DNA of 64,000 nt from Polytrichum commune (Eukaryota > Streptophyta > Polytrichopsida > Polytrichales > Polytrichaceae), in the NCBI GenBank assembly GCA_950295325.1, contig OX485804.1, forward strand, positions 1,986,001 to 2,050,000. The letters run 5' to 3'. Shown here piece after piece: positions 46,663-60,882 of this stretch. The translations under genes were made by a program, and so were the position numbers. Numbering within the stretch: position 1 is the stretch's first letter; each line of letters begins with the position of its first letter. The notes below the pieces were generated by a model. That model saw nothing but the letters and a program-made list of their open reading frames with translations. It did not search any database and had not been told where the DNA came from.

Positions 46663-46895
46663 GTCTATACTAAGGGCTTGTGACCTCCAATAGACTTTGG
46701 GCTATAGTTCGTGAACTTCTTTATGGTCTCATCTAAGCAGCGGGATACCTTGGTCATTTAAAGGGCATATTTACACCAAAGGCATTAGGCCATGGCTCTT
46801 AAATGACCATGATACCTTGTTTTTTGGATGAGACCATAGAGAAGTCCATGGACTATAGCCCAAGGCTTTTGGAGGTCACAAGCCCTTAGTATAAC
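46663..46895. mobile_element. Fold-back element with ~100-bp arms
   Basis: The left arm (46663-46762) and right arm (46799-46895) are imperfect reverse complements, from ACTAAGGGCTTGTGACCTCC / GGAGGTCACAAGCCCTTAGT inward to GGTCATTTAA / TTAAATGACC. The 36-base loop (GGGCATATTTACACCAAAGG..) matches a motif seen near 46406-46446 and twice, inverted, at 47444-47520. No coding sequence. Confidence 0.8.
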
Positions 46896-47443
46896 CAAAA
46901 TGGGATCATAAAATAAACCTTACAATGTTTTAATTGCATATGAGAATGCATCTTGGAGGAGAGAAAAAAAAGAAAATGTTTGTAGTTTTGTTTATTTTAA
47001 TTCAACAATTTGTATAGAGCATGAATTAGAAAACCTAGCTTTGCAGCCGTGCAATGCAAAAACATTTTACAATGTTACTACACATTAGAAAATTACTGCA
47101 AAATACTTACATCAAAAACAACCTTCTATAGTAGCTCCAACAATCACATTTTGAACTACACATGAGTAGTATTAGAAAATATGTTCTTAATATGTATGTA
47201 TGTATGTATGTATAATATATAATGGATTGTTCCCTTGGAGCCGACTACAAATTATATCATGCCTACTTTCAAGAGCCATCCCAAAAAAATTTCCTACAAT
47301 CTTGGCCAACATAAACCATACTTGCCATGTGGGATTCCATGTCAGCCACTAAAAAATGTTATGGGGTGGTTCAAAACTACCCTCGTGTAAATCTAAAGCG
47401 AAGCCCCGTGACGATCTCAATCAATGAGAATTCAAACATTCTC

Positions 47444-47520
47444 AAGAGCCATAACCTAATGGTTGTCATGTAAACATGCCCTAAGAACCATGGTCTAATG
47501 CCTTTAAGTGTAAACATGCC
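47444..47520 (-). repeat. Paired copies of the fold-back loop motif
   Basis: Two adjacent units, each ending TGTAAACATGCC, match the reverse complement of the 46763-46798 loop (GGCAT.TTTACAC.AAAGGCATTAG.CCATGG). They may be leftover ends of related elements. Confidence 0.55.
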
Positions 47521-47762
47521 AAAACTTTGGGTTGCCACGGTGATCCACTAGTGGACACATAATGTCATTATTTATTTGTATGTCACGGCTCACTTTATAT
47601 CCTAGGGTCTCTCATTGTTCCTTTGGCAAAATGGACGTTTAAGAGGTCACCCTTGAAACCCAACCTAGGTTATTAGTCTCATGGGCTATCTTGGGGGCAT
47701 TGTGTGGGAACATTTTCTCCCACATCCCAGACCCCCAAAGCCACGCACCACAACTTATCAAT

Positions 47763-48242
47763 GCTAAGGTAGACAACCATTATTCAGTTACTGTTCTTAT
47801 TAGGACACCTCCATTTGAGTGATGGGGTATGTGGTTTTGGTGTGGCTCTTAGAACGAATACCAAAAAACACATGCATTTCAAAGTGTTTGGACCACGTGC
47901 TCAAAACATCATAACCATCATAACCTCAAGAATCGACGTGATTGAAGTGAACTAATATGATCATTTAACGAGTAGGATGATTTCACTTTGGTAGTGAATA
48001 AGATATTCATATGAGCTCCAAAATTTATGAGGAAAGCATCTATGGCCTTGATTTGGATTTGCCAATCGTCTTGTGTTGATTTCATGTTTCCAATCCTCAG
48101 AGAAGTGGGCTAGCTGGAAAATGTAACCACCGGTGCATATTTATGACAAAGTTCTTGACATTTGACATGCAAAGACTTGCACACACAAAATTACACATCA
48201 ATTGTGTCAAAAATACGCATTGGTAAGCACTTAAGACCCATC
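47763..48242 (-). repeat. R1 dispersed repeat, copy near 47.8 kb
   Basis: It starts CTAAGGTAGACAACCATTATTC and includes CACTTTGGTAGTGAATAAG and ATATTCATATGAGCTCC. It ends near TTAAGACCCATCTAAGG, where the R2 repeat begins, so the two abut. Confidence 0.65.
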
Positions 48243-48805
48243 TAAGGTAGAGGGTGCTAAAACCAACACCCCACCCAAAAGCAACACCTATAAACGCCTC
48301 CCAATCACCGACACATTACTACCTCAAACCGTTCCCCATGGAATAGGGAGAGACGGGTTTAGGTGCCATTAGTGGCGCCACTGTATACCAGCGTGCACTA
48401 CCTCCATACATGGTGGGTAACAGGCTCCACTCTATCTCGGTTTGGTTCAAGATGGGTTTAGGTTGGCTTGTCAATGCCTGTTCTAGCCATTCTATTCAGG
48501 GGGGGGGGTATGGACAGCAAGGGGGTCGGTACTCGGGATGCAAGGGGACGGTGGTTCCACAACTAAATTGGGTGGGATCATGGAATTGTTCATGTTGGGC
48601 TTCATCTAGCTTGGGTCCAGTACCCAACTATGTTGTGTTGATTTTAGGCAATGAAAATGGGAATCCTCATCATATGCAAGGTCATCATACACATGACCAA
48701 GGAATCGGTTTAAGGAAGCTAACGGTTTTGACTTTGAATACTCATCAAATACTCATTTGCGACTAAAAATAAATTTCTTTTTATACCTATGTTTAGCACA
48801 AAGAA
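48243..48805 (+). repeat. R2 dispersed repeat, copy 1 of 2
   Basis: It matches 55247-55866 in the same orientation over its full length: CAACACCCCACCCAAAAGC, TTCCCCATGGAA, GGCTTGTCAATGCCT, ATGCAAGGGGACGGT, TAGTACCCAACTAT and GGTTTTGACTTTGAATA. No long open frame is conserved between the copies. Confidence 0.85.
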
Positions 48806-49705
48806 TAATATGAATATATATAATATGTAATACTTAAAATCAATCACGTAGCCATATGTATGTGCAATAGCTTGAAGTGTGGGTTTAAGCACCCTCCACC
48901 TTACACACCTTTTGACGAATGAAACACCCCCCTAAACATCAAATTGGGCTCCATGAGCAAAAGTAGCACCTGGGTGGACTCTGGAGCTGCTCTTAGCAAA
49001 TTATAATAATGAGATTCTATATAAAGGCAGTAATCATAGGCTAGGTTTACTTGCTTGACCTAGTCCCTTCATAGGCAGGCAGGAAACTCAACATATAAAC
49101 ATATATATATATATATACAGCAGATGGATGCACGAAGTGTAATAATCCCGAGGAGACTGCTTGAGGAAGCCTTTGACATTTTCCCCATTTGCAGAAAGAA
49201 AACGGTATTAGAAAGCTGGCATCTGGCATGCGATTAAGTAACTTAACTCAGACTCCGCATGCAGGCAGGCAGGGTTGAAAAACTAAGTTAACCTAGAGGA
49301 GACGCAACCCCCGCCCGAAGGCCTCTCTCTCCATGCCTCCTGACAATGCCTCCACAAGATAGATTCGAATGTGATTGAAGTGTAAGCTTGGGTTTTGGAC
49401 ACGAGCGACAACTTATTAAAATCTTTCAAGGATCTCGACTCACAGACACACACCTGCTGATTGGAATGGTATGGCCGCTGCTGAAAGCTCGTACCACCCA
49501 CTTAATTAAGGCAGGTGATGTTGAGCGGGCCTCAAAACGGACACTTCGTTTCTAGCTCCACACCCGCTTCGTGTATGCGATGGAAAACACACGATGAAGT
49601 GTGGTGTCCTTAGCCACTTTTCTCATGATTAGTAGAGCTCGTTTAGATAGCGTGTTTAGTTAGAGTTTCTTTTTCTTTTTTTTGAAGAAAAACGATCACG
49701 TATAC
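48806..49705. other. Gene-less interval
   Basis: No supported gene. A short (AT)n run lies near 49103-49117. The remainder shows no recognisable element. Confidence 0.4.
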
Positions 49706-49838
49706 TTAGAGTAGAAATGTTGTACATGCATGGCACTATCATCTAACATGAAATGACCAAGGTGTCATGTGGAGGTGTCATCCTGGTCATTTCGTGTTAG
49801 ATGATTGTGTCGTGTGGGTACCGCATTTATACTAGTGG
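49706..49838. mobile_element. Fold-back element FB2, copy 1
   Basis: A 22-bp hairpin stem pairs 49738-49759 with 49784-49805 (21 of 22 bases). Weaker pairing continues outward to AGTAGAAAT on the left and ACTAGTGG on the right. Left-arm motifs match 53691-53745. Confidence 0.7.
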
Positions 49839-52800
49839 TAGGTTCCTGAGCTTAGAATGTGCATGTAATCCAATCTTTTTGGAACATGTGTCATTTTGGT
49901 GTTTGCTCTTAGATTCACACCTATTTACGCACCACTCAAATACAGGGTTATGTTTGAGACGGGTAACTAAACTAATCTTTTGTGTGAGAGGCAATGAGCT
50001 TTCAATTATTGTGAGGCTTATTGAGTTTCAGCTAACTTGTTGTTCCTTTTGAACAAAGTGACGTTCTTAAGTTATGGGAATTTGAGTTGTAAAGGGTTCT
50101 CAATATTTTCACTGTCAACTTATACCAACGCCGCAAATTCTTGGTTGAGCATGGAAAAAATAACTCGTAGTATGTAGGGAGTTTGTATTTGTCAATCCTA
50201 CTTGACTTTGGATCTCTTTTTTGAGAGTGAAAGCCACTTGCATATGGGGCCCTCGTACTAAAAAGCTATATACAATACCTTCATGACCATAGAGAAAAAC
50301 ATACACACAAATCATAGACTACATAACCATCTCATGTTCATGTGTCTAAGACTATTTTCAACTCCTACAAAAAACCTACCCCAATTTCGTACATAAAATA
50401 AAAGTGATTGGGGGAAAAAATAATTTCTTGTATATGTGCTCATAAATTATTATTCTTTTGACAAAGTCATTGAAGGATTTGTCATCTATTGGAAAAGAAG
50501 CTCATTGTACATTTTTCTCTAGTGCATACATCAGTGATGTCAAGGCAATGATGGCATTTAACTCTACCATCACATGGTTTGTTAAACCATATGCTTACTT
50601 TGAGGCATAATAATCTTGGAGTATGAGAAGAGCAACATGAAAACATAAGGGTGAAAACACAAGAAGTTGGGCCCACATTTTATTGGATGATGGGGATGAA
50701 CAATTATTGCATTATAGACGAATACATATCAACTTCTGGGTGCATAAGGTAGATTTGGATGAAATAAGCTCATCGACCCAAAAAAAACGAGGGACCTTAG
50801 AATACACTTACCTCTACCGCACAACTCATACTACCCTATTTACTTCCATGAAACTAGGCTCAACAATACCCATCCCATGTGTAAGCCAAACTCTTATTGA
50901 AGACCCTTTTGTGCACCCACGAGGTACAAGTAGCAGTGGTCCGGGTTGAACTATGAACCATGTTAGACCTATTCACAATTTATTAGTGCTATCCTAAGTA
51001 ATATTGAGTCCCAATTGAGAAAATGTACTTGACATGTGGGTGTATATTAAATATAACTTATAAGAAGACCAATTTTACAAAATATAGATTTATGATGTGT
51101 TTAGATGCATCTCGATTGCTAAGTTGAACTTTAGAGACATTTAAACCTTACAACTTTGAAATAAGTTACACTACATACACAAAACTAGTGGAGGTCTCAC
51201 ATTTATTTAGTTCATCGTCAATCCGCGTAAACGACCTTATAATCATTGAATGACAACCGAAGAAGGTGACATGGGACACTCGTTGCTACATGAGAAGTCA
51301 TATATATATACCACTCTATTTAATATGACACATTGATATGAATAGCATAAATTAGATAAGGTGTTAAAGTGGCACATGGTTGTAACTTAGTACTTGGTGG
51401 TGGGAAGATTGTTAGTAAAAAAAATGATGAAAGTTACGCCTTTGCATAAAAAGAGAATAGGGTAATTGGGTAGTTGGCGAAGGTTGTTGAAAATAGGCGG
51501 ATGCGTGTAAATGCGGGGAGGAAGTTATGAGCGGAAACTTACAGGGTTTGACTTGTCCGAAGCTTCCTAGCTAGCTAGCTAGGGCGCCCAATGTTGCACT
51601 TCGCTCGCCTTGTCCTAGCATGGGCTCCGGAGATTTTGTGGCAATAATTAACCGGAGCACCAAGTACATGGCCGGGTCGGAAGGAACTAAGGGAAGGGAA
51701 AGGAGGGAGGATTATTAACTAGCGCGGGAGGGGGCAGTTACCCAATGATGGCAATGATTTGCTTAACCTCCCCGGACCCCCCCCCCACCCCCCCCCGTCC
51801 ACGGTTCGTTACAACCACCCACGTTGGATGATCATCCATCCGTCCATCCGGAATGGCCTTTCTTGTCTTAATTTGGTTTTCACTCTTCTAGGTATTCGGC
51901 CTCCTCAAACCGATTCTAATTCATAGGTCCTCCCTCAATCATAGTAGGCGTGAGCTCATGTTTCGGTTAAAAGGTCCCATTTATATAGAATCGAGCTTAT
52001 TGAATGGCTCGGAGAATGTTGTTGTTGAAACATTAGAGTGGCTTTCCAATTGTGAAGGTAAGCTTAGTTAAAGTGTTGTGCTAGATATCTGAATTTTACA
52101 TCTTTTAAGTTCATCAGAGTCTCAAAAACCTACTTCAAATCAATATGTTTTGTATTCCAAATTTTCTTGTAGAATATCTAAGAAATATACACATATTATT
52201 TTTGAAAAAAGATGAGATATAAAACTTAAGGGTGTTGCCAAGTTTGTGAAGGGGTGCTTCAGATGTGCTCATGCCACCAACCAAATCCATAGAGAGGGTG
52301 AGTAACGTACATGAGGTAAATAACAACAAATCCTAATTGTTATTTATGTCATACATTCATGTACAAAATAAACCTCCATCTTGTATCACCGAATACACAT
52401 ATTGCCATTGAGTATTCTACATGTTTTTTAGCCATTTGAACCTCTCGAGACTAAGCTTTGTGATAGGTTACACACTCCTTCCACTTTACTAGTCCTCACT
52501 ACTTAATCTAATCTCAAGGGTTATTTAGGGTAAACAACCACTACTACTTCAACTTTGAGAGAAGGCTCTCATGGTTTCCCTTTTACTTATTATAAACTTA
52601 GGTAAGTTCCCTTGACCATAGATTCATAGAACCGGATCTACGGTGAATGTTTGGTAGGTAAGTTTTACCAAACCCTAAAATAATTTATTCTGTAAGGGTT
52701 ATTTTTTGTCATTGGGTGGATTCCTTTATGCTAGAGAGAGAGAGAGAGAGAGAGAGTCCACCAACAAAATCCTTTGGTATGTACCATTTTTGGCTCAAGA

Positions 52801-53690
52801 GTTTGAATGCATGCTAGAGTTTTTTTTCAAAAAGACTGACAAGCATGCATCCACTCTTGGTATGCATACTAGCCCTTCTATAGGATTCTCACTCTTACTC
52901 ATTACTCTACAATCCTAGCTATCATAAGCATGGATTTTTATCTCTCTTACAAGCGTCTATTCTCAAAATATTTGTGCAATATTTGACAACATACCTTGAA
53001 CCAAATTGATGAGGTCTTTTACCTTGAACTTGACTGTTGGACATGTTGTTTTTGAGGATCATGAAAACTAGTTGTAAGAGTTTGTCCTTTCAAAATCCAT
53101 TGTTGGCTAACGTAGAAATCAAAGTTTTGTTTTCTTGCAGAGCCAATGTTATGTCATATGCCACTTTACACCAAAGGTTGAGGGCCCTTGACCTATGTTA
53201 TATAAATGATGTGGTTGGTTTGGGAAGTTGGGGATGATCCAAGTTCACTTTACACTAGACCATTAGAGCATATGGGACCAAAGAAATTCAATGAAGTGGA
53301 TGAAAGAAAACTACACCACATCTCCCATGGCACTAAGTGGATAATGTTTCATGGTCTAAACCCTATTAGGCCCGCTAAGAAGAGGTGATCTAATGCAAAA
53401 CTAGGGGCCTTGTCAAGCAATTAAAGTGCCATTGACTCCTAGAAATATTATATTCACATGGTTGGGATGGGAAGGAAGCTCCAATCGACATGTGGACAAT
53501 TGCTTGTTACGAGTAATAGAAATGACTCCCAAGTAGGTCAATCACTACAACACCCTAGGCACTTGGGAGTGGAAGGTTAAACTACCTACTATTTCTGTTT
53601 CTCTATAAAAGATGTTGTGGTCCCTCAACATAATCCACTTTCACTTTACATTACGATTGAGAACCCATCAATTGCAAAATTGGATTTCTG
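49839..53690. other. Gene-less interval
   Basis: No supported gene. An R1 fragment lies at about 49840-49990, C-runs at 51777-51797 and a (GA)n run at 52734-52756. A GC-richer patch near 51540-51900 has no coding content. Confidence 0.4.
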
Positions 53691-53812
53691 ACTAGTAGAA
53701 ACAAGATATTGAAATGACACAATCGTCTAACAAGAAATGACCACGATAACACCAACGAGTATATTTGTATCTTAGATGGTCGTGTCATTCCGATACCTTG
53801 TTTCTACTTGTG
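53691..53812. mobile_element. Fold-back element FB2, copy 2 (122 bp)
   Basis: The left end ACTAGTAGAAACAAGATATT and right end TACCTTGTTTCTACTTGT form imperfect inverted repeats of about 30 bp, extending to AATGACAC / GTGTCATT. The inner TCTAACAAGAAATGACCA matches the hairpin stem of copy 1. Confidence 0.75.
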
Positions 53813-55246
53813 TTTATATCCCAGGGTAAGGCCTTTGGATGATTTTCAAGGGCCCTTAGGGTTTTCACGGTCACGGCTCTTGCTCCGCGTGTGAAAGCGG
53901 CCCTAGCTTGCCACCCACGGTAAGATAGTAGGTGTAAAAGGTGTATTTAAGGTTTCCATTGGTTTATGGTCCCGGATGAATGAGAAGTACTACGCTCATA
54001 TACAATAATAATTCCCGTGGGCTCCTCCGCAAGGCTTCATTAAGTGGCGAACCCACTAATGTGTTGGGGGTGATTGCATGATTGGCAAACGATAACATAA
54101 AATAAAGGCACCCAAACACCTCCCACTTGAACACCCATAAGTACACCTGCGGATTCAATACTTACATGTGACAATTGTACACAGCTCCAATCTACCCTCT
54201 TAGAGTTTTTCCTAACCCCATAAAGGGTGTATTCAGTGTCATTCAAGTGAAAAAAACCTTTCATTATTGAGACTTTGATTCAAATCGTAGTATGGTCATC
54301 ATGGTATTTAGTGTGGGTCACACTAATTTGGTAGGGTGAACTAGTTACTTTGCATGCCACACTACGCCAAAATGTGTAATTAGTGTGGATTATCATTCAG
54401 AGTTATAACACTCTAATGAGACATAATATTATTGATAATAGTCTCATTGGACTTTTCTTTGTTCAATTGAGTTGGTCATGTGAAATGATATACTTGTGTA
54501 GGGTAGGGTGCTATAGAAAACATTTCAAAAAATGTAAAGAAGTCGATCAAGTCATTGTCAAAATATTCCATGTATAGCCCAATAAGCCAACCATCTCCAA
54601 AACAAAGTATGACTTCATTGTTTCATTGGCTCATGTGCATGGGGACCATACCACACAATTGTCCCCCCTAAGCTAATGGGGGCACAATCCATCATGAATT
54701 TTTGGTCCCACAAAGCATCAACAAGGCTTTGAGTAATGTTATGGTCTTTATGATTGATCTAGTCTTTAATACTCTACCTAATGCATACTTCCCATTGGTG
54801 TTACACTCATAAAAATCACATTACCAATCACATGCTATGAGATTGCATAATTTTAGATGTGATCCACACTAATCCCATATATTAGTGTAGGGCTATGGAT
54901 TGCTTGAAGATTGACCGATTATTTTTAGATGACCTATGCTCACTCTACCAAGAAACACACAATTTCACTTGCACATATAGGTGTAGATATCCATCTTTTC
55001 ATTATCTTTTGCCATGTCATAATGTTATTGCAATCACATAAATTCATATGGAAAGAGAATGTTTGATACTACATCTAATGTCAAATGTGTTCTCAAAATG
55101 TTGGTCAATCTTGGTAGTTGGCATGCCAACATCGGCCTTGATTAGCAAGTTTCACACACAATAATCCAACATTTGAGCAAACTGCCACATGTCACTTTTC
55201 TACTAATCTCTACAAATTTGCATTTTGGCAACAAAGTGTTTATCAC
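53813..55246. other. Gene-less interval
   Basis: No supported gene. Several TAGTGTGG / CCACACTA motifs (54310-54400 and 54866-54890) suggest ends of small inverted-repeat elements, one of them M2-like near 54970. Confidence 0.4.
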
Positions 55247-55866
55247 CTAAGGTACAACGTGCTAAAATCAACACCCCACCCAAAAGCAACACCTATAAAT
55301 GTCTCCAAATCATGAACACTCTACTACCTTGAACCATTCCCCATGGAAAAGGAGCACCCGGGCCTCACGGAGTGACAGGTTTAGGTGCCATAAGTAGCGG
55401 CACAACATATCAACCTCCATTACCTCCATGTAGGGTAGGCAACAAGCCCCACCCTATCTCGGGTAGGTTCAAGGTGGGTTTAGGGTGGCTTGTCAATGCC
55501 TATTCTAGTCATTTTATTCACATGAGGAACAATTCATGCCCACAAAGCCAAGGGATCAATTATGGGCAAAAGAAGGGTTAGTACTCAAGATGCAAGGGGA
55601 CGGTTCTACAATTAAATTGGGCGGGATTAGGAGGCGGCCATGTTGGGCCTTGATCTAGCTTGGGTCTAGTACCCAACTATATTGTGTTGGTTCTAGTCAA
55701 TGAAGGTGGGGGGTCCTCACCATATGCAAGGTCGTCATACATGAGACCTAAGGATCGGTTTAAAGAAGCTAGCGGTTTTGACTTTGAATATTAACCAAAA
55801 ATTCAATTGAGGCTAAAATTAATTGTCATCTTTTTTTATACCTATGCTCATCCCAAAGACTTGTAT
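55247..55866 (+). repeat. R2 dispersed repeat, copy 2 of 2
   Basis: Full-length match to 48243-48805 with a few extra short segments, including about 25 bases near 55350-55375. The element class is unknown; no terminal repeats were identified. Confidence 0.85.
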
Positions 55867-58242
55867 ATATTTATATAGAATGATGAACACAAATGAGAGG
55901 ACCTATATATTCATTAAAAAAATCAACAAACCTGCACTTATGATAACCATAACGAAAACAAGAAAAGTCCAATTTTCAATCCGATTTTTGCAGATGCTTC
56001 ATTGTAGATTTGTTAATGCATCACAAGTAAGTTTTGGTTGTGCAACTCTAATCAGTGGAAGTTGGAGAACATGAGATAAAACCATTAAGCTTACCCGATG
56101 TTGATCTCCGAAAACTTTCATCCTTGACTGACGAAAGTTCAAAACGTCATTCGTTGTTCGGTAGTACTAGGCATGTTCACATCAAAGGGAATACTTACGT
56201 AATTAGTGTATTTAGATATGGTCCCCAGTTAGTGGACGGCCCACCCAGTTCTCCATGATGGCCTTCCCAAAGTCAAGTTCGTATGCACGTAAGACCCATG
56301 GACGTACCCCCTAATTCCGGACCCAATGGAGGCTTGTCCTACCCTTTAGTCCCTTCATTCTTGTGACAAAAGGGACACCGATGTAAGACCCCAACTTCTT
56401 AGTTAGGGGCCAATCGTCCCACTAGCCACGTAAACTTAGATATCCGCTCTTACAAAGGTGAAATAGCAATGAGGTAACTAGGAAGGAGTAAGTATATATT
56501 GGATGTTTGCATGAATTTTGGACAATTCCAACCCTGAGTATCACATACATTAGATCACAAAACTAGACAAATGTGATGGTTGATGAACATGGAATGTGAG
56601 CATTTGTGGTTGTTGTCTTGTTGGTTTTGATGTTGTCATTTGGTGTTTTTGTCTCCACAAATGCACATCCCTTGTTATTTTTGGACAAGTGGTTGGTCCA
56701 AATAGACTTAAATGTCGGTTAAGTGATTCGTGTTATGAGAAATATCATTTTAATTAACAACTTATGATTAGCATTTGAGATCATGGATTAGTAATTTAGC
56801 GAAGCCCATTTGAGCTAAATTAACTTGACGCTTATAAGGAGAACTAGGTGTTCCCTCTTTTCTTTTCTTTTTTATTCAGTATAGTTATGTTCATGCGAAC
56901 TTCATTGTTTGCATGCATGGTTGTAAGGAACTTCGATCTTGATTAGGATGTCATTTTATTTAGCTCCGCACATGCCTTCACTTGTCTAGTTGTATCATTA
57001 ATGTAACAATAGGCCAAGAAAAGGGCGGTAGTTCATGGGCAAGAGGCTTTTTAATGTTGAGTCATCCTTGTTCGAAAATGGAACCGACGTTTATGTACGT
57101 TTACATGTATAACAATGCACACATGTATGTTCACACATGGAGCCCCACCTCTTGTATTTTCCGGATTCTTGATAGGGTTGTCCTTAAATAAAAGAGCTTC
57201 GATTCCTTAAATATTCAGAATATTAGAATGAGAACAAGTTTGCGTAGATGAGTAAAGTTATGTGTTTGCAAAGTCTTTATGTTTATCAGTAGTGGTCCTC
57301 CACATCCCCTTGCATTGAACGTATGTTTGTGATTTGGGCACAATTTGGGTGTGGAATGTGTGGTTTAGGGTTTTAGGATTTAGGGCTCAATGCACTTTTG
57401 ACTTGATCATTTAGGATTTCTCCAAGCTAACTCCATATGTTGGAGCATAAGTATGCACCAAAACACAACTAAAATTCAAAACCTATGTGTATTTCAATCT
57501 ATGTATGAGGCTACTCATCCATGTTCAATGTTGTAGGTACCTACTTAGGTCTAATATCTACAACCTTATAGTTCCACAAAGTTGATTATAGTTTTCATTA
57601 GTTTTTTTTTATTGGAGGAATGCATATATTATGTGGGGAAAAGCAACAAAAATCCATGGTCAAATACATTACTGGTTCTAAAATGGATAGTTAGCATATT
57701 TGGTCTTTATTGTCACACATTGATGTGTTTCTACTTCCTCTTTCCTCCATGGAACATAGGTAGTAAATCTTGTCTCAATGAGTACTTCACTACTCATAAG
57801 GGCCCGCTAACCATCTATGTGCAACGGTATTCATGGACCATGTGTATAAGATCATTATGGTGACAACATTATGCCAATGTAGAGGATTATTTAATGATGT
57901 TATGGAATAGTGTTGTAAAACATCCTAGATTGCTTATGTCTACCTCCAATGAATTCTAGAGACTTCAAAATATGATTTGTTGGCAATATTGGTAAACAAA
58001 TTCATAAGAAGTGTCATTAGAAAAATCACCACAATGACATAAATTACCGTATGGCACAAAATGAAATATTTAGTGTAGTAAGTCGAACATAGAAACATTG
58101 TAGACAACTCTCAACTTTTCCTTTTCGTTCAAAACTTTGTAGACAACTCAAACATGTCAATGTAAGGATACATCTAACCCCTTGGGACATGCATACCCAT
58201 CCACCCACCCACCCACCCACAACAAGCAAAGAGGGAATTATT
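55867..58242. other. Gene-less interval
   Basis: No supported gene. A solo M1-type end (AAATATTTAGTGTA) lies at 58064-58077 and a (CCCA)n run at 58200-58219. Confidence 0.4.
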
Positions 58243-58460
58243 GCATACAAGCATACCTCTCATTCATCCAACATAAAACCCCTGAAGCGCACTGCTCAAT
58301 TCACTTGACAGAACTGCAAGTCGAAAGGCGCAATAAATCTATTATGCAGCCCGGAGGTCATTATTCCTGGTTGATTTGACACCAAAATTAGTGTGGTAGA
58401 CCCCTAAGTTGTCTTAATCGAGCCCTTTGAGATGAGACAACCCAACCTATGAACGCGTCA
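58243..58460 (+). repeat. Dispersed repeat shared with 21.46-21.64 kb
   Basis: TACCTCTCATTCATCCAACATA, GGAGGTCATT, TTGATTTGACACCAAAATTAG and TTTGAGATGAGACAACC follow the same order as the earlier copy. This copy has about 40 extra bases in the middle. Confidence 0.65.
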
Positions 58461-60100
<1,640 letters not shown>

Positions 60101-60824
60101 TGTATATTGTCTCATACTCTCAAGAGTGTGCATGTACATGGCATCACATACCAGATAATTAAGGTTTAGTACATTATATCAAAAGAATGGGCTTTAAGCT
60201 TACACATACAAGGGATTGGTTGCTTGTGGGACACTTGGGTTATGTTTGATTGCGGATTACACCCATTGCTTGAGAGTATGTGGATGCACAAAGACAATGA
60301 TATATAAGATAGCTAAAGGAGATGTGTAGTTCATGAACATTGATAGAAGGATGTTTATTTCCGTTTATTGTGTTTTTGGAGCTCTAGGTTATTGTGACAT
60401 CGATAGCAAGTAAACGTTGTTGTGACCACATGTTGTGTGTCACTGTGTCTTAATAAAGTCCACATGTTTGAGGTTTGGTGGATATGGGCATAGGTGAGGC
60501 AACTCCTTCAATCACCAAGAACCCAGGGACATAGTACAATTTGAATAATAGTGTTTTACCTCCACCTTGTTGTGAGATTACTCATCCGTAATTGTAGGAA
60601 CTTTTATGTGAGATGGTGACTATAGGCAAATTCTTTGCAAATCATGGTAAGATATTCTTCGTGAATTATTCCCTCTTGTGTGAAGTTGTACTTGGACATA
60701 TGCACATGCATATATGATGTAATGCATCCTCAAAAACAAAGAATACTAACATTGAATGCTTCTAGTGCAATGCACAATGCTAAATTGAAAAGCATTTGTT
60801 TAAGTGGTGCTATGCAAGAGGAGT

Positions 60825-60826
<2 letters not shown>

Positions 60827-60880
<54 letters not shown>
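60827..60880. repeat. (TC)27 microsatellite
   Basis: About 54 bases of uninterrupted TC repeats. Confidence 0.97.
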
Positions 60881-60882
<2 letters not shown>

